From Planctomycetota bacterium (GTDB lineage Bacteria > Planctomycetota > UBA1135 > GCA-002748355), in NCBI GenBank assembly GCA_020638795.1, contig JACKHW010000010.1, positions 1 to 64,000 of the forward strand: a stretch of 64,000 nt of DNA. The letters run 5' to 3'. The translations under genes and the position numbers were made by a program. The first letter of the stretch is position 1, and every line of letters begins with the position of its first letter. Shown here piece after piece: positions 1 through 9,047 of this stretch. The notes beneath the pieces were generated by a model, which saw nothing but the letters and a program-made list of their open reading frames with translations, ran no database searches and had not been told where the DNA came from.

Positions 1-1086
1 CCAGCACTCGTTTGGATGCTACTGCGGCACTTCCGGTGGCGCGGTGCATGGCGCGTTGCGCTCGCTGTCCTGCCTCCGATCGGGTTCTTCGCTTGGGGCT
101 ATGGTGTCTCGCACGGCATGTTCGGCACCACCGCCACCCAGGGTACGTGGAGCTACGGCGACGAGATCGCCGCGCGCATCGGTGGGCCGATGGACGTCGT
201 GCTCCACGCCGTCGCCGGGATCCCGCACTTCGTACGCGGCATCGGACAGAGTCTCCTCGATTGGAGCTTCGTCGCTCGCTTCGACGGACTCGCGTACGTG
301 CTCGCGGCGCCGGCGCTCGTCGGGATCGTGCATGCGATGTTCGGAGGCTCGGCACTGGTAGAACGAGATGCGTCGCGATGGCGACGCGCTCCGCTCGCAT
401 GGACGACGGTGCTCGGCGTCGGCGTCGCGTGCGCCGCGCCGGAGCGTACGATTCGCTATCTCGTACCGTATGCTCCGTGCTTCGCCTTCTTCTTCGTCGA
501 AGGCGTCGTCGCGATGTTCCGCTGGTCGATTGCTCGTTCGAGAGTCGAAGGGTCGCAGCGAGTCGTGTCCCGGCTCGGCCTCGTCGCCGGCGCGTTGCTC
601 GCGACCGCTCATGCTCCGGGGCTCGTGCAAGAGCTCCGAGCGCGCATCACCTATCCGGTGGTCGCCGCTCCGCCGTTGCTCCGAGAGCAAGTCGCTGCCG
701 TCCGCACCGGGGATTGGAGCGAATGCCGTTCTCTACCGGAGGGCGGACCCATCGCGATGCGCTTCGCGAGTTGGTTCCAAGTCCTCGATCTCGCGCGCCG
801 GACCACGAGTGAGGACGCCGTGTTGATCTCTCGCAAGCCGCGCTTCGTGTCCTACCTGACGGGGCGTCGCTGTCTGCGCTTGCCTGCTGGCTTGCCGCCC
901 GCAGAGCTCGCCCGGCGTCTCGAATCGATGACGTTCGACGTGTTCGTCGATGACGGTCTCTTCGCGGACACGCGGGCAGCGTGTGCCGTGGTCGAGCAGG
1001 GCCTCGGGTACGTCGAAGTGGGTACGGTGCGCAGCGCGCGTCTTCTCAAGGCGCCGTGGAGCTCGGCCGTCGAACCGGGGCGTTGA
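1..1086 (+). CDS. C-terminal part of a multi-spanning membrane protein, probably an ArnT/PMT-type glycosyltransferase (partial)
   Basis: The frame is open from base 1, so the start lies outside the window; 361 residues are visible. The first half carries several hydrophobic segments, including one after the basic AAPERTIRYLVPY motif. A soluble tail of about 130 residues follows, containing a VLISRKPRFVSYLTGRR stretch. Hydrophobic helices followed by a small soluble domain with a 'RKPR..YLTGR' motif are typical of the C-terminal end of GT39/GT83-like glycosyltransferases that use polyprenyl-phosphate sugars at the cytoplasmic membrane. The catalytic N-terminal loop is not visible, so substrate and exact family are open. 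No following gene is close enough to suggest an operon. Confidence 0.55.
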   Translation, partial: PALVWMLLRHFRWRGAWRVALAVLPPIGFFAWGYGVSHGMFGTTATQGTWSYGDEIAARIGGPMDVVLHAVAGIPHFVRGIGQSLLDWSFVARFDGLAYVLAAPALVGIVHAMFGGSALVERDASRWRRAPLAWTTVLGVGVACAAPERTIRYLVPYAPCFAFFFVEGVVAMFRWSIARSRVEGSQRVVSRLGLVAGALLATAHAPGLVQELRARITYPVVAAPPLLREQVAAVRTGDWSECRSLPEGGPIAMRFASWFQVLDLARRTTSEDAVLISRKPRFVSYLTGRRCLRLPAGLPPAELARRLESMTFDVFVDDGLFADTRAACAVVEQGLGYVEVGTVRSARLLKAPWSSAVEPGR

Positions 1087-1246
1087 ACCTGTCGAGGCGC
1101 GTGAGCTTCCCGTGTGATGGGGGGCAGGCGAACGAAACCTGGGCCTTGCGATTGCTGGAAAGCGTCCGTAAATCCTGTTCGAGTATGGAAATTCTTCGGT
1201 AGTCGTCAGCGCGACGCCCGACGTTTCCGCGAAGCAGGTTGCGCCC

Positions 1247-1252
1247 AGGAGG
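1247..1252 (+). promoter_or_regulatory. Shine-Dalgarno sequence AGGAGG that fixes a TTG start
   Basis: A perfect AGGAGG lies 7 nt before the TTG at 1260. It decides between the two in-frame TTG codons (1239 and 1260) in favour of the second, because the first would overlap the ribosome binding site. Confidence 0.7.
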
Positions 1253-1259
1253 CCCCACT

Positions 1260-2207
1260 TTGTCACTCGAACTACCCACGATCTTCCTCACGGTTCTGTC
1301 GACGCTCGTGCCGACGGAGCCGACTCACAAGTCCACCGGCGAAGTCACCGAGGCCAAAGCGCCCGTGGTCGTGCCGACCGAAACCGTCGTCGCTCCGCTC
1401 GAGAGCGGGATCGAACTGCGCGCGTCGCAGGATTCGGCCACCGATATGCAGGCAGCCGCTCAGGACGCAATGAAGGACAAGAAGCTCGAGACCCTCACCG
1501 GCGCGATCACGGCCGGAGGCTCGATCTCGTCCGGCAATACCGCCGTGCGGCGCGCCAATGTCAACGCGAATGCCGAGTACCTACTCGACGAGAAGAATCG
1601 CGTGTCGGGTCTGTTCGACTGGCTCTACACCGACGAAAAGGATCCGTTCACCAAGAAGGTCAAGCTCACGCAGCGCCGCGTCCGTGGTGCCTTGCAGTAC
1701 GACCGCTTCTTTTCGGACAAGCTGTACGGCTTCGCACGCGCCGACGCCGTCCACGACGCGCTGCAGTCCTTGAGCCTGCGACTGATCGGTTCGGTCGGTG
1801 TCGGTTATCAGATCCTCCAAGAAGAGAAGTCTTCGTGGGTGGTCGAAGCCGGTCTTGCCTACGTGCACTCCGACTTCAAGAACGCGGCCGCCAACGCGAT
1901 TCTGACGGGGAAGATGTTCGATGACCCTCAGGGCGATCTCTCCGCGCGCATCGCGACGAAATATTGGCGCCAAGTCACCGACGACCTCAAATATTCGTTC
2001 GCGGCCGAATGGTACCCGAGCCTCGAAGAGCAGAGTCGCCACGTCGCCTATGTCTCGAACCAGCTCGATTACGTGATCGGAAAGGGCTTCACGACGTCGC
2101 TGCGTTGGGAGTTCGACTACAACAACACGCCGGGCTACCGCACCAACGGTGACCGTCTCGAGCGCCTCGATCATCGCATCATCTGGGGTCTCGGCTACAC
2201 GTTCTGA
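1260..2207 (+). CDS. DUF481 (YdiY-like) outer-membrane beta-barrel protein
   Basis: A 315-residue protein starting at TTG 1260 behind a perfect AGGAGG. A hydrophobic N-terminal stretch is probably the export signal, although it lacks the usual leading Lys/Arg. A low-complexity linker rich in Pro, Thr and Val follows. From about residue 85 come alternating amphipathic strands (GGSISSGNTAV, RRVRGALQYDRFF, SVGVGYQIL, LRWEFDYN), and the protein ends in ...LGYTF with a terminal Phe, the usual signal for BAM-mediated outer-membrane insertion. The 'GNT' strand near the start and the repeated aromatic strands fit DUF481, a family of roughly 250-320 residues whose function is unknown. It is monocistronic: a hairpin lies 57 bp downstream. 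Confidence 0.75.
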   Translation: MSLELPTIFLTVLSTLVPTEPTHKSTGEVTEAKAPVVVPTETVVAPLESGIELRASQDSATDMQAAAQDAMKDKKLETLTGAITAGGSISSGNTAVRRANVNANAEYLLDEKNRVSGLFDWLYTDEKDPFTKKVKLTQRRVRGALQYDRFFSDKLYGFARADAVHDALQSLSLRLIGSVGVGYQILQEEKSSWVVEAGLAYVHSDFKNAAANAILTGKMFDDPQGDLSARIATKYWRQVTDDLKYSFAAEWYPSLEEQSRHVAYVSNQLDYVIGKGFTTSLRWEFDYNNTPGYRTNGDRLERLDHRIIWGLGYTF

Positions 2208-2264
2208 GCGCTCCATCGATTCGAAGCGACTTTCGATCGACACCGAATCGACCCATGATGCGGA

Positions 2265-2288
2265 CCCCCGACACGCTCGTGTCGGGGG
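2265..2288 (+). terminator. GC-rich hairpin terminator after the DUF481 gene
   Basis: Perfect 10-bp stem CCCCCGACAC / GTGTCGGGGG with a GCTC loop, placed between two co-directional genes. No U-tract follows, so it may act as a Rho-assisted terminator or mRNA stabiliser. Confidence 0.6.
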
Positions 2289-2368
2289 GCCATTGCATAT
2301 AGCAGCGTGTTGAAAAACTCAGACAAGACGCTGACAGGAAGAGATCGAAACGCGAGAAGGGGCGAGAC

Positions 2369-3286
2369 ATGCGTGTATGGCAAGGTGAGGTTGCGAACGC
2401 TGGGACGACACCAGAAACCACGGCTCCCGGTGGACCATCTCCGCTGCTCGACGTCGACTTGACCGATCCGCGCGCCGTCGCCACCAAGCTCCAAGAGCTC
2501 GTCATCGATTTCGCGCCCAAGGTCGCGGCTGCGATCGTGATCTTGGTTCTCGGGTGGCTCTTCGCGCGCTTCTTCCGTCGCGTGCTCAAGAAGGGGATGC
2601 AGCGTGCAAGGGTCGACAACACGCTCGTCAGTTTCATCTCCAACGTCATCTACACGGCGCTTCTCGTCTTCGTCGTCGTGTCCGCGCTCGGCAAGCTCGG
2701 CGTGCCGACCAACAGTTTCGTCGCGATCATCGGTGCGGCGGGTCTCGCGGTCGGCTTCGCTCTGCAGGGCTCCCTGTCCAACTTCGCGGCGGGCGTGATG
2801 ATCATCCTGTTCCGTCCGTTTCGCGTCGGCGACTACATCGAGGGCGCAGGTGAAGAGGGGACCGTCGACGAGATCCAGATCTTCCAGACCGTGCTGAACA
2901 CGATCGACAACCGTCGTGTGATCGTGCCCAACAACCAGCTGACGAGCGCCTCCATCACCAACTACACCGCCAATCCGAAGCGCCGGATCGATCTCGTGTT
3001 CGGGATTGGCTACACCGATGACATCCAGAAGGCGAAAGACGTGTTGCGTCGGGTCATCGAGAACGAATCGCGTGTCTTGAAGGACCCCGAGCCGACGATC
3101 GTCGTCGGCAATCTCGGCGAGAGCAGCGTCGATCTCTACTGTCGCCCGTGGGTGAAGCCGACCGAATACTTCGGCACCAAGTGCGCGCTGCTCGAGGCCG
3201 TCAAGCTCGCGTTCGACGAGGCGGGGATCTCGATCCCGTTCCCGCAGCGCGACGTGCATCTCCATCAGGTACAAAACGTCGCGTGA
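2369..3286 (+). CDS. mscS: MscS-family small-conductance mechanosensitive channel
   Basis: A 305-residue inner-membrane channel that opens under membrane tension to release solutes on hypo-osmotic shock. About 45 polar N-terminal residues come first, then hydrophobic segments near residues 50-66 and 88-107. The pore helix carries the Gly/Ala-rich TM3 pattern GAAGLAVGFALQGSLSNF, the MscS hallmark. The beta domain (FRPFRVGDYIEG, VPNNQL) and the C-terminal alpha/beta domain follow. Length is close to that of E. coli MscS (286 residues), so this is the minimal type. It has its own leader and no co-directional gene partner; the tRNA genes follow. Confidence 0.93.
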   Translation: MRVWQGEVANAGTTPETTAPGGPSPLLDVDLTDPRAVATKLQELVIDFAPKVAAAIVILVLGWLFARFFRRVLKKGMQRARVDNTLVSFISNVIYTALLVFVVVSALGKLGVPTNSFVAIIGAAGLAVGFALQGSLSNFAAGVMIILFRPFRVGDYIEGAGEEGTVDEIQIFQTVLNTIDNRRVIVPNNQLTSASITNYTANPKRRIDLVFGIGYTDDIQKAKDVLRRVIENESRVLKDPEPTIVVGNLGESSVDLYCRPWVKPTEYFGTKCALLEAVKLAFDEAGISIPFPQRDVHLHQVQNVA

Positions 3287-3331
3287 GTCGCCATTCCGTC
3301 GCGACGTGAAACGACGAATCGCCCGAATCCT

Positions 3332-3360
3332 TTGACAGCCCGGCAGGCTCCGCGCAGAAT
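3332..3360 (+). promoter_or_regulatory. Sigma-70-type promoter for the tRNA-Ser pair and SRP RNA
   Basis: TTGACA at 3332-3337, a 17-nt spacer, then CAGAAT at 3355-3360. This is a perfect -35 with a 4/6 -10. The predicted start is near 3367, about 30 nt before the first tRNA. A short hairpin (CCTCGG / CCGAGG, 3368-3390) would form in the leader. Confidence 0.55.
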
Positions 3361-3397
3361 CCTCGCCCCTCGGTCGGGCTCCTGCCGAGGCAAGCGT

Positions 3398-3487
<90 letters not shown>

Positions 3488-3522
3488 CGCTTCGCAGGGG
3501 CCCGACCGGAATCGTTCTACTT

Positions 3523-3612
3523 GGAGAGATGCCGGAGTGGCTGAACGGGCACGCTTGGAAAGCGTGTGTAGGGGCAACTCTACCGCGGGTTCGAATCCCG
3601 CTCTCTCCGCCA
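3523..3612 (+). tRNA. tRNA-Ser(GGA)
   Basis: A second class II Ser tRNA. The acceptor GGAGAGA pairs with TCTCTCC, with discriminator G and encoded CCA. The anticodon loop TTGGAAA on the stem CACGC / GCGTG gives anticodon GGA, which reads UCC and UCU. The variable arm and T-arm match the preceding tRNA, so the pair probably arose by duplication and anticodon-arm divergence. Confidence 0.96.
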
Positions 3613-3626
3613 TTCGAGCGCGGGAG

Positions 3627-3745
3627 GTCCGGAAAGACGGCCGGGCCCCGAGAAATGAGACGGTGTGAACCTGGTCAGGCCGGGAACGGAGCAGCCATAA
3701 GCATGCGGACTCATGTCTCGGATCGTCTGGTCGTCGTTCCGGACC
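3627..3745 (+). ncRNA. ffs: Signal recognition particle RNA (4.5S type)
   Basis: The conserved SRP domain IV is visible at about 3664-3703: GAACCTGGTCAGGCCGGGAA followed by CGGAGCAGCCATAAG. This contains the Ffh-binding symmetric loop and the tetraloop region. The flanks pair as a long rod: CCGAGAAATGAG with CTCATGTCTCGG, and further out GGTCCGGAA with TTCCGGACC. The expected molecule is about 119 nt, slightly longer than E. coli 4.5S. It lies just upstream of dnaX, a common bacterial order, and is probably co-transcribed with the Ser tRNAs. Ends are inferred from pairing. Confidence 0.9.
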
Positions 3746-3803
3746 GCCCGTGGATCGGCTACCGTCATGAGCTCTCGGGGCCCAGGCGCTTCGATGCACG
3801 CGC

Positions 3804-5579
3804 ATGAACGAAGGCAAGCACAGCTACAAGGTCCTCGCACGGCGCTTCCGGCCGACGGACTTCGACGATGTCGTCGGACAGCCGGAGGTTCTCTCGAGTC
3901 TGCGCACGAGCCTCGAGCAAGGGCGTTTGCCCCACGCGCTGCTCTTCGCGGGGAGTCGAGGGGTCGGGAAGACCACGACTGCGCGGATCATCGCACGAGC
4001 GGTCAACTGCGAGGTCTCGCCCGGCCCGTCCCCGTGCGGGACCTGTGCCGCCTGTAAGAGCATCCTCGAAGGAAGCGCGAGTGACGTCGTCGAACTCGAC
4101 GCAGCATCGAACAACGGCGTCGAAGAGGTGCGAGCGCTGCGCGAGCAGGCGGGCTACGCCCCGATCCGGCTGCGCAAGAAGGTGTTCATCCTCGACGAGG
4201 TCCACATGTTCTCGCGGGCCGCGTTCAACGCGCTGCTCAAGATCCTCGAGGAACCGCCCGCGCACGTGCTGTTCGTCCTCGCGACGACCGAAGCGCACAA
4301 GATCCCCGACACGGTGCGATCGCGATGCCAGGTCCTGCCGTTCCGACGGATCGGCGCCGGGGACATCGAGGGGCGGCTCGCCGCGATCTGCGAACGTGAA
4401 GGCGTGCAGGCATCCGCCGAGGTGTTGGCGGAGATCGCCGCGGCTTCGATGGGAGGGCTGCGCGATGCGGAAACCGCGCTCGAACGCGTCCTCCCCGTGG
4501 CCCAAGAACTCGATCTCGCGGGCTATCGGCGCCTCGTGGGGCGGCTCGGGCCGACGCGTGCGGCCGAACTCGTCGCGACGTGTCTCGCAGGCGACACGAA
4601 GGCGGCACTGCACTACTCGCGCGAAGCCGTCGAGACGGGCGTCGACGAGCGCGAGTGCCTCGGTGAGGTTCTCGAAGTGTTGCGTCTCGTGCTGCTCCTG
4701 CACGTCGATGGTGAGGACAGCATGCTCTTCGAGGCGACCGGGTCGTGGCGCGAACGCCTGCTCGAGCTCGTGCGTGCTTCGTCTCTCGAGACGATCGATG
4801 CGATGATGCAGTTGCTCGTGCTCGCGCGCGATCGTATCCGTCATCTCGATGATCGTCGCATCCTGCTCGAGCTCACGCTCGTGCGGATGGCGCGGCTCGG
4901 AAGTGTGCAGACCCTCGGCGAACTGCTGGCTGCCGCACCCGAGGTCCAGTCCGAGGGTCACGTCGCTTCTGCAGTTTCCGACACGACGTCCAAGGCGCGG
5001 TCTGTCGCATCCTCGACGGCGACCGTGCAGGCGCAGCAAGCGGAACGTGCGCACCCCGCGATGGCATCGCCCAAGAAGGAGCCGCCCACGAAGGCGCCGG
5101 CCGCGACCGTGTCGCCCAAGCTGGAGGTATCCTCGCCGGCTCGCGGTCGCCGCAGCGGCGACCCTTGGGTCGCGACTGTCGAACGTGCCCTCACCGAGCG
5201 TGAGCGGCTCGGCAACTTGCTCTCGGCGGCGACACTCGATTGGAGGAGCGACGGAGAGTTGCGGCTCGAGTTCGGTGCTCTGAAGACGATCGACCGTGCG
5301 CTCGTGACGTCAGAAAAGAGCAGGAGTTGGATCGAATCGGCGTTGTCCGACGCTGCAGGCCGACGCGTAACGATCGAGGTCGTCACCGAGGCGGCGACCA
5401 AGTCCAAAAAGCAAACGGGGACGTCCGACGCGATTCGAGCGTCCGGCGATTCGCAGCAAGGCGCGCGGCGTCCGCGTGGAAACGTCGACCCTGAAGAACT
5501 ACCGGGGCTCGGCCGCAAGGCGATGGAGCTCTTCGACGTTCGGCACGTCGAGCGGACCGACGAAGCCGCCGACGCGTGA
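3804..5579 (+). CDS. dnaX: DNA polymerase III subunit gamma/tau
   Basis: A 591-residue clamp-loader ATPase that loads the sliding clamp; the full-length tau form also bridges polymerase and helicase. The AAA+ module is at the N terminus: Walker A GSRGVGKTTTAR from residue 50, zinc-binding Cys in NCEVSPGPSPCGTCAAC, DEVHMF Walker B and the ATTEAHKIPDTVRSRC sensor/SRC motif. Domain III follows to about residue 370, then a Pro/Ala/Thr/Lys-rich linker, then a C-terminal domain from about residue 450. No slippery A-run was noticed that would give the short gamma form. It opens the dnaX-ybaB-recR block; ybaB starts 37 nt after the stop. Confidence 0.96.
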   Translation: MNEGKHSYKVLARRFRPTDFDDVVGQPEVLSSLRTSLEQGRLPHALLFAGSRGVGKTTTARIIARAVNCEVSPGPSPCGTCAACKSILEGSASDVVELDAASNNGVEEVRALREQAGYAPIRLRKKVFILDEVHMFSRAAFNALLKILEEPPAHVLFVLATTEAHKIPDTVRSRCQVLPFRRIGAGDIEGRLAAICEREGVQASAEVLAEIAAASMGGLRDAETALERVLPVAQELDLAGYRRLVGRLGPTRAAELVATCLAGDTKAALHYSREAVETGVDERECLGEVLEVLRLVLLLHVDGEDSMLFEATGSWRERLLELVRASSLETIDAMMQLLVLARDRIRHLDDRRILLELTLVRMARLGSVQTLGELLAAAPEVQSEGHVASAVSDTTSKARSVASSTATVQAQQAERAHPAMASPKKEPPTKAPAATVSPKLEVSSPARGRRSGDPWVATVERALTERERLGNLLSAATLDWRSDGELRLEFGALKTIDRALVTSEKSRSWIESALSDAAGRRVTIEVVTEAATKSKKQTGTSDAIRASGDSQQGARRPRGNVDPEELPGLGRKAMELFDVRHVERTDEAADA

Positions 5580-5616
5580 AGCACAACCAAGACCCGTAGA
5601 CCCAGGAGACGAACCG

Positions 5617-5934
5617 ATGGCCGGTGGAGACATGAACCTTCTCAAGCAGGCAAAACTCATGCGGGACCGCATGGACAGCCTGCAGAAAGAACTCAAGGAG
5701 CGCATCGAAGAAGGCACTGCCGGCGGCGGCGTCGTCAAGGTCTACGTCAATGGCTTGCGCGAGGTCATGGGCGTCAAGATCGATCCCGAAGCCGTCGATC
5801 CCGAGGACGTCGAGACTCTCGAAGATCTCGTCACGGCTGCGGTCAAGAACGCACTCGAGCGAGCCAAGGCGCTCGAAGCCCGCGAGACGGAGAAGCTGAC
5901 GGGCGGTCTCGGCCTGCCCGGGTTGTCGTTCTGA
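5617..5934 (+). CDS. ybaB: YbaB/EbfC nucleoid-associated protein
   Basis: A 105-residue DNA-binding protein that forms a 'tweezer' dimer and associates with the nucleoid. ATG 5617 is preceded by CAGGAG at 5603-5608, which excludes the longer in-frame extension overlapping dnaX. Family features are the N-terminal helix rich in Met/Lys/Gln (LKQAKLMRDRMDSLQKEL), the strand VVKVYVNGLREVMGVKIDPE and a C-terminal helix. The order dnaX-ybaB-recR is conserved in many bacteria and supports the call. Confidence 0.95.
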   Translation: MAGGDMNLLKQAKLMRDRMDSLQKELKERIEEGTAGGGVVKVYVNGLREVMGVKIDPEAVDPEDVETLEDLVTAAVKNALERAKALEARETEKLTGGLGLPGLSF

Positions 5935-5956
5935 CGCAGGGTCCAGGCGCACCGCG

Positions 5957-6565
5957 ATGTCGCATCGTCGTCCCGAGGCCATCGACGCCCTCGTGAGCGC
6001 GCTCTCGCGCTTGCCGAGCGTCGGTAACGTCACGGCCGAGAGACTCGCGTACCACCTCCTCGCGGTCCCCGAAGCCGAGGCGATCGCACTCGCCGACGCG
6101 ATCCGGCGCATTCGCGACGAGGTGCGCGTGTGTCGCGTGTGTTCCAACGTCGATGCGAGCGATCCGTGTCGCATCTGCGAGGACGAAGCGCGCGACCACA
6201 CCTGCGTGCTCGTCGTCGAGGGGCCGCGGGATCTCGCGAGTTTCGAGTCCGCGGGTTGGAAGGGCGTCTATCACGTCTTGCGTGGTCGCATCGCGCCGCT
6301 CGAAGGAGTGCGCGGCAAGGACCTGACGATCGCGGCGTTGCTCGCGCGAGCGCGGCGCCCCGGCTTCGCCGAGGTATGCCTCGCCACCAACCCCGATCTC
6401 GAAGGCGAGCGCACTGCCCAAGAGATCGCCGACGTGCTCCTCGGTCTCGAGAAGCGTCCGAAGATCACGCGCATCGCGCGTGGAATCCCCGCTGGTGCCG
6501 GCATTACGCAGGTGCAACACACGATCCTCGCCGACGCGCTGGAGGGACGTCGCGAACTGCGCTGA
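5957..6565 (+). CDS. recR: Recombination mediator protein RecR
   Basis: A 202-residue protein of the RecF(O)R pathway that forms a ring clamp and helps load RecA at gaps. In order: N-terminal HhH segment (LSRLPSVGNVTAERLAYHLL), Cys4 zinc finger (CRVC...CRIC), Toprim domain (VVEGPRDL, then ATNPDLEGERTAQ) and a C-terminal Walker-B-like element with IARGIPAGAGI. Length is normal for the family. It starts 22 nt after ybaB, which fits one transcript. Confidence 0.96.
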   Translation: MSHRRPEAIDALVSALSRLPSVGNVTAERLAYHLLAVPEAEAIALADAIRRIRDEVRVCRVCSNVDASDPCRICEDEARDHTCVLVVEGPRDLASFESAGWKGVYHVLRGRIAPLEGVRGKDLTIAALLARARRPGFAEVCLATNPDLEGERTAQEIADVLLGLEKRPKITRIARGIPAGAGITQVQHTILADALEGRRELR

Positions 6566-6634
6566 AGCTCAAGAACGCGCCGGTCCCTGTCGATCCGTAG
6601 GGAGACGAAGAAGGGGGCGAGAGAAAGGCAGCGC

Positions 6635-8020
6635 ATGGAGCTCGGAGTCACGCTCAGACAAGGGATGGATCAACGGCAGTTGCTCCTGCCCAAGATGCTC
6701 CAAGCGATCGAAGTGTTGCAATTGCCGACACTCGATCTCGTCGCTCGCATCGACGCCGAACTCGCGACCAACGAGACGCTCGAGGTGCTCACGAGGGAGG
6801 ACGGAAGCGATGCAGCCCCGCGCCCAGAGGATCGTGCGACGGCTGCCGAGCGCTACGACGACGTCGATGTCTATGGCCGCGGCGCGCCGGGTCACGGGCG
6901 CCAGGTCGATGGGGATGGCGAGGATCGCTTCGCATGGATCGAAGCTCCGGGCTTGTCGCTCCAGAACGTCCTTCTCGAACAGCTCGCGGAGTCGAGTGCC
7001 GTCGATACCGTGCGAGAGATCGCGAGCTTCGTCATTGGGTCCCTCGACGCCAACGGGCACCTCCGACTCACGATCGAAGAATTGACTGCGATCTTCGGAG
7101 AAGCGGCGCCCGTCGAGGCTGCGGTCGAACTCGTGCGGAGCTTCGAGCCGATCGGCATTGCCTGTTCCGGGCCCCGCGAATCGATGATCGCGCAGATTCG
7201 AGGTCCACGGCGCGAGTTGCTCGCCCGCATTGTCGAACACCACCTCGAAGATCTCGCGATGAACCGATGGCCCAAGGTCGCGCGTGACCTCGGCATATCG
7301 GTCGAAGCATTGAAGGAAGCCGCAGCCGAGCTGCGACATCTCGATCCGTGTCCGGGTCGGTCGTTCGAGACCAATGCCGAGGTCGCGCTCGAAGCGGACG
7401 TCGTCGTGCGCCGAGAAGACGGAGAGTGGCAAATCTACGTCGACGATGCTCGGGTTCCGCTATTGCAAGTCAGCAGCAGCTACGAGGCCATGGCTCGGAA
7501 TCCGGCGACCGAGACCAAGGTCAAACGCTACCTCAAGGGCAAGATCGCGTCGGCGCGCGATCTGATGCTCGCGATCGCACAGCGACGCGAGACGCTCGGT
7601 CGCGTCGCGCGCGCTTCGCTCGAACGCCAACGCGGCTTTCTCGAGCGTGGCCTCGCGGGCATCGTGCCTCTCGGCATGCAAGAAGTCGCGGACGCGGTCG
7701 GAGTCCACCTGTCGACCGTGAGCCGTGCGATTGCCGGCAAACACGTGCAGACCGACTTCGGGATCTTTCCGCTGCGCTGCTTGTTCGACGGTGGAAAGGG
7801 CGTGGGATCCGACGCGCGGGGACACGGTGGAGAGTCGCGCACGTCGATCCGCGAACAGTTGCGTGCGATGGTCGACGGCGAAGACCCGAAGCAACCGCTG
7901 TCGGACGAACAGCTCGTGCAGGAGTTCGCGAAGCGTGGTCTCGATGTCGCACGTCGCACGATTGCCAAGTATCGCAACGAACTCGGGATCCCGAGCTCGT
8001 TCCGGCGGCGCAGCTATTGA
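6635..8020 (+). CDS. rpoN: RNA polymerase sigma-54 factor
   Basis: A 461-residue sigma factor that recognises -24/-12 promoters and needs an AAA+ activator. Region I is Gln/Leu-rich (QRQLLLPKMLQAIEVLQL), an acidic region II follows, then the core-binding domain. The helix-turn-helix is MQEVADAVGVHLSTVSRAIA followed by GIFPLRCLF. Near the C terminus ARRTIAKYRNELG is the RpoN box that contacts the -24 element. A likely ribosome binding site (GGGAGACGAAGAAGGGGGCGAG) lies upstream. Sigma-54 often drives pilin and pilus regulators, but no convincing -24/-12 site was found here. Confidence 0.96.
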   Translation: MELGVTLRQGMDQRQLLLPKMLQAIEVLQLPTLDLVARIDAELATNETLEVLTREDGSDAAPRPEDRATAAERYDDVDVYGRGAPGHGRQVDGDGEDRFAWIEAPGLSLQNVLLEQLAESSAVDTVREIASFVIGSLDANGHLRLTIEELTAIFGEAAPVEAAVELVRSFEPIGIACSGPRESMIAQIRGPRRELLARIVEHHLEDLAMNRWPKVARDLGISVEALKEAAAELRHLDPCPGRSFETNAEVALEADVVVRREDGEWQIYVDDARVPLLQVSSSYEAMARNPATETKVKRYLKGKIASARDLMLAIAQRRETLGRVARASLERQRGFLERGLAGIVPLGMQEVADAVGVHLSTVSRAIAGKHVQTDFGIFPLRCLFDGGKGVGSDARGHGGESRTSIREQLRAMVDGEDPKQPLSDEQLVQEFAKRGLDVARRTIAKYRNELGIPSSFRRRSY

Positions 8021-8057
8021 ACAGGCATTGCTCGACGATCGTCGCTATGAAGACTCC

Positions 8058-8855
8058 ATGCGGACGGTTCGGCTCTGGATCGCCTACGACGGGACCGGGT
8101 ATGCGGGTTGGCAGCGACAGGCTGCGGGCGACACGATCCAGGAGGAGATCGAAGGCGCGTTCCGGGCGCTCGTCGGCACGGCGGTCACGGTTCATGGCGC
8201 TGGGCGAACGGATGCAGGTGTGCACGCGCTCAGTCAGTGCGCGCACGTGCAGATCGATCGCGGTCCGCCGACCGAGCGTCTCCACCTCGCGCTCAACACG
8301 ATGTTGCCGCGTGATATCCGCGTGCTCGGTGCCGTGGATGCCGAGGCGGGCTTCCATGCTCGCTTCAGTGCGTGCGGCAAGCGATATCGCTATCGGATTC
8401 GGACGGAGCCCGTGCCGTTTCCGATCGGGCGTCGCTACGTGCATTGGCACCCGTTCGGTCCTGTCGACCTTTGCCGCGTCCGGCGCGCGGCGTCGCGGCT
8501 CGTTGGTGAGCACGACTTCAGCTCGTTCGCGACGAACTCCCGCCATGCGGATGCTGGTGGCAAGCAGAAGAGCACGGTCCGCACCGTGCGATCGCTTCAC
8601 GTCGTCGGCGACGAGCGTGGGTTCGACATCGTCATCGAGGGCAGCGGTTTTCTCTACAACATGGTGCGCACGATCGCCGGTTGTTTGCTCGATGTCGGTC
8701 GTGGCAAGCACGACGTCGACTGGATCGACGATGTGCTACGCGCACGGGACCGACGTGCTGCCGGGGCGGTCCTGCCGCCCGAAGGCCTCGCGCTCGTACG
8801 GGTGCTGTACCCGCCAAGTTGCGGCCCCAAGGCCGCTCCCGGTTACCGGCGATAG
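8058..8855 (+). CDS. truA: tRNA pseudouridine(38-40) synthase TruA
   Basis: A 265-residue enzyme that converts uridines 38-40 of the tRNA anticodon stem to pseudouridine. ATG 8058 gives the canonical N terminus RLWIAYDGTGYAGWQRQ. The catalytic Asp is residue 52 in GAGRTDAGVHA, matching Asp60 of the E. coli enzyme. The C-terminal motif FLYNMVRTIAG is also present. It starts 37 nt after rpoN; the next gene is about 190 nt away. That gap contains a short direct repeat of GGTTACCGGCGA straddling the stop codon. Confidence 0.95.
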   Translation: MRTVRLWIAYDGTGYAGWQRQAAGDTIQEEIEGAFRALVGTAVTVHGAGRTDAGVHALSQCAHVQIDRGPPTERLHLALNTMLPRDIRVLGAVDAEAGFHARFSACGKRYRYRIRTEPVPFPIGRRYVHWHPFGPVDLCRVRRAASRLVGEHDFSSFATNSRHADAGGKQKSTVRTVRSLHVVGDERGFDIVIEGSGFLYNMVRTIAGCLLDVGRGKHDVDWIDDVLRARDRRAAGAVLPPEGLALVRVLYPPSCGPKAAPGYRR

Positions 8856-9047
8856 GTTACCGGCGACAACGAGTCGCCCGGGCGCGAAGGGCGCGCTATC
8901 CTCATCGTATCCCGCTGCTCTTTCGCCTACGTTTGCACCTCAGGTCGTTCTCGTCGTGTCGCACCGTGCCCACGACGAACCGATCTCAACCAGAGCCGGC
9001 AGCCCATGCAGTGGGCTGCTCGATCAGTGCTCGAACAGGAGAAGCTG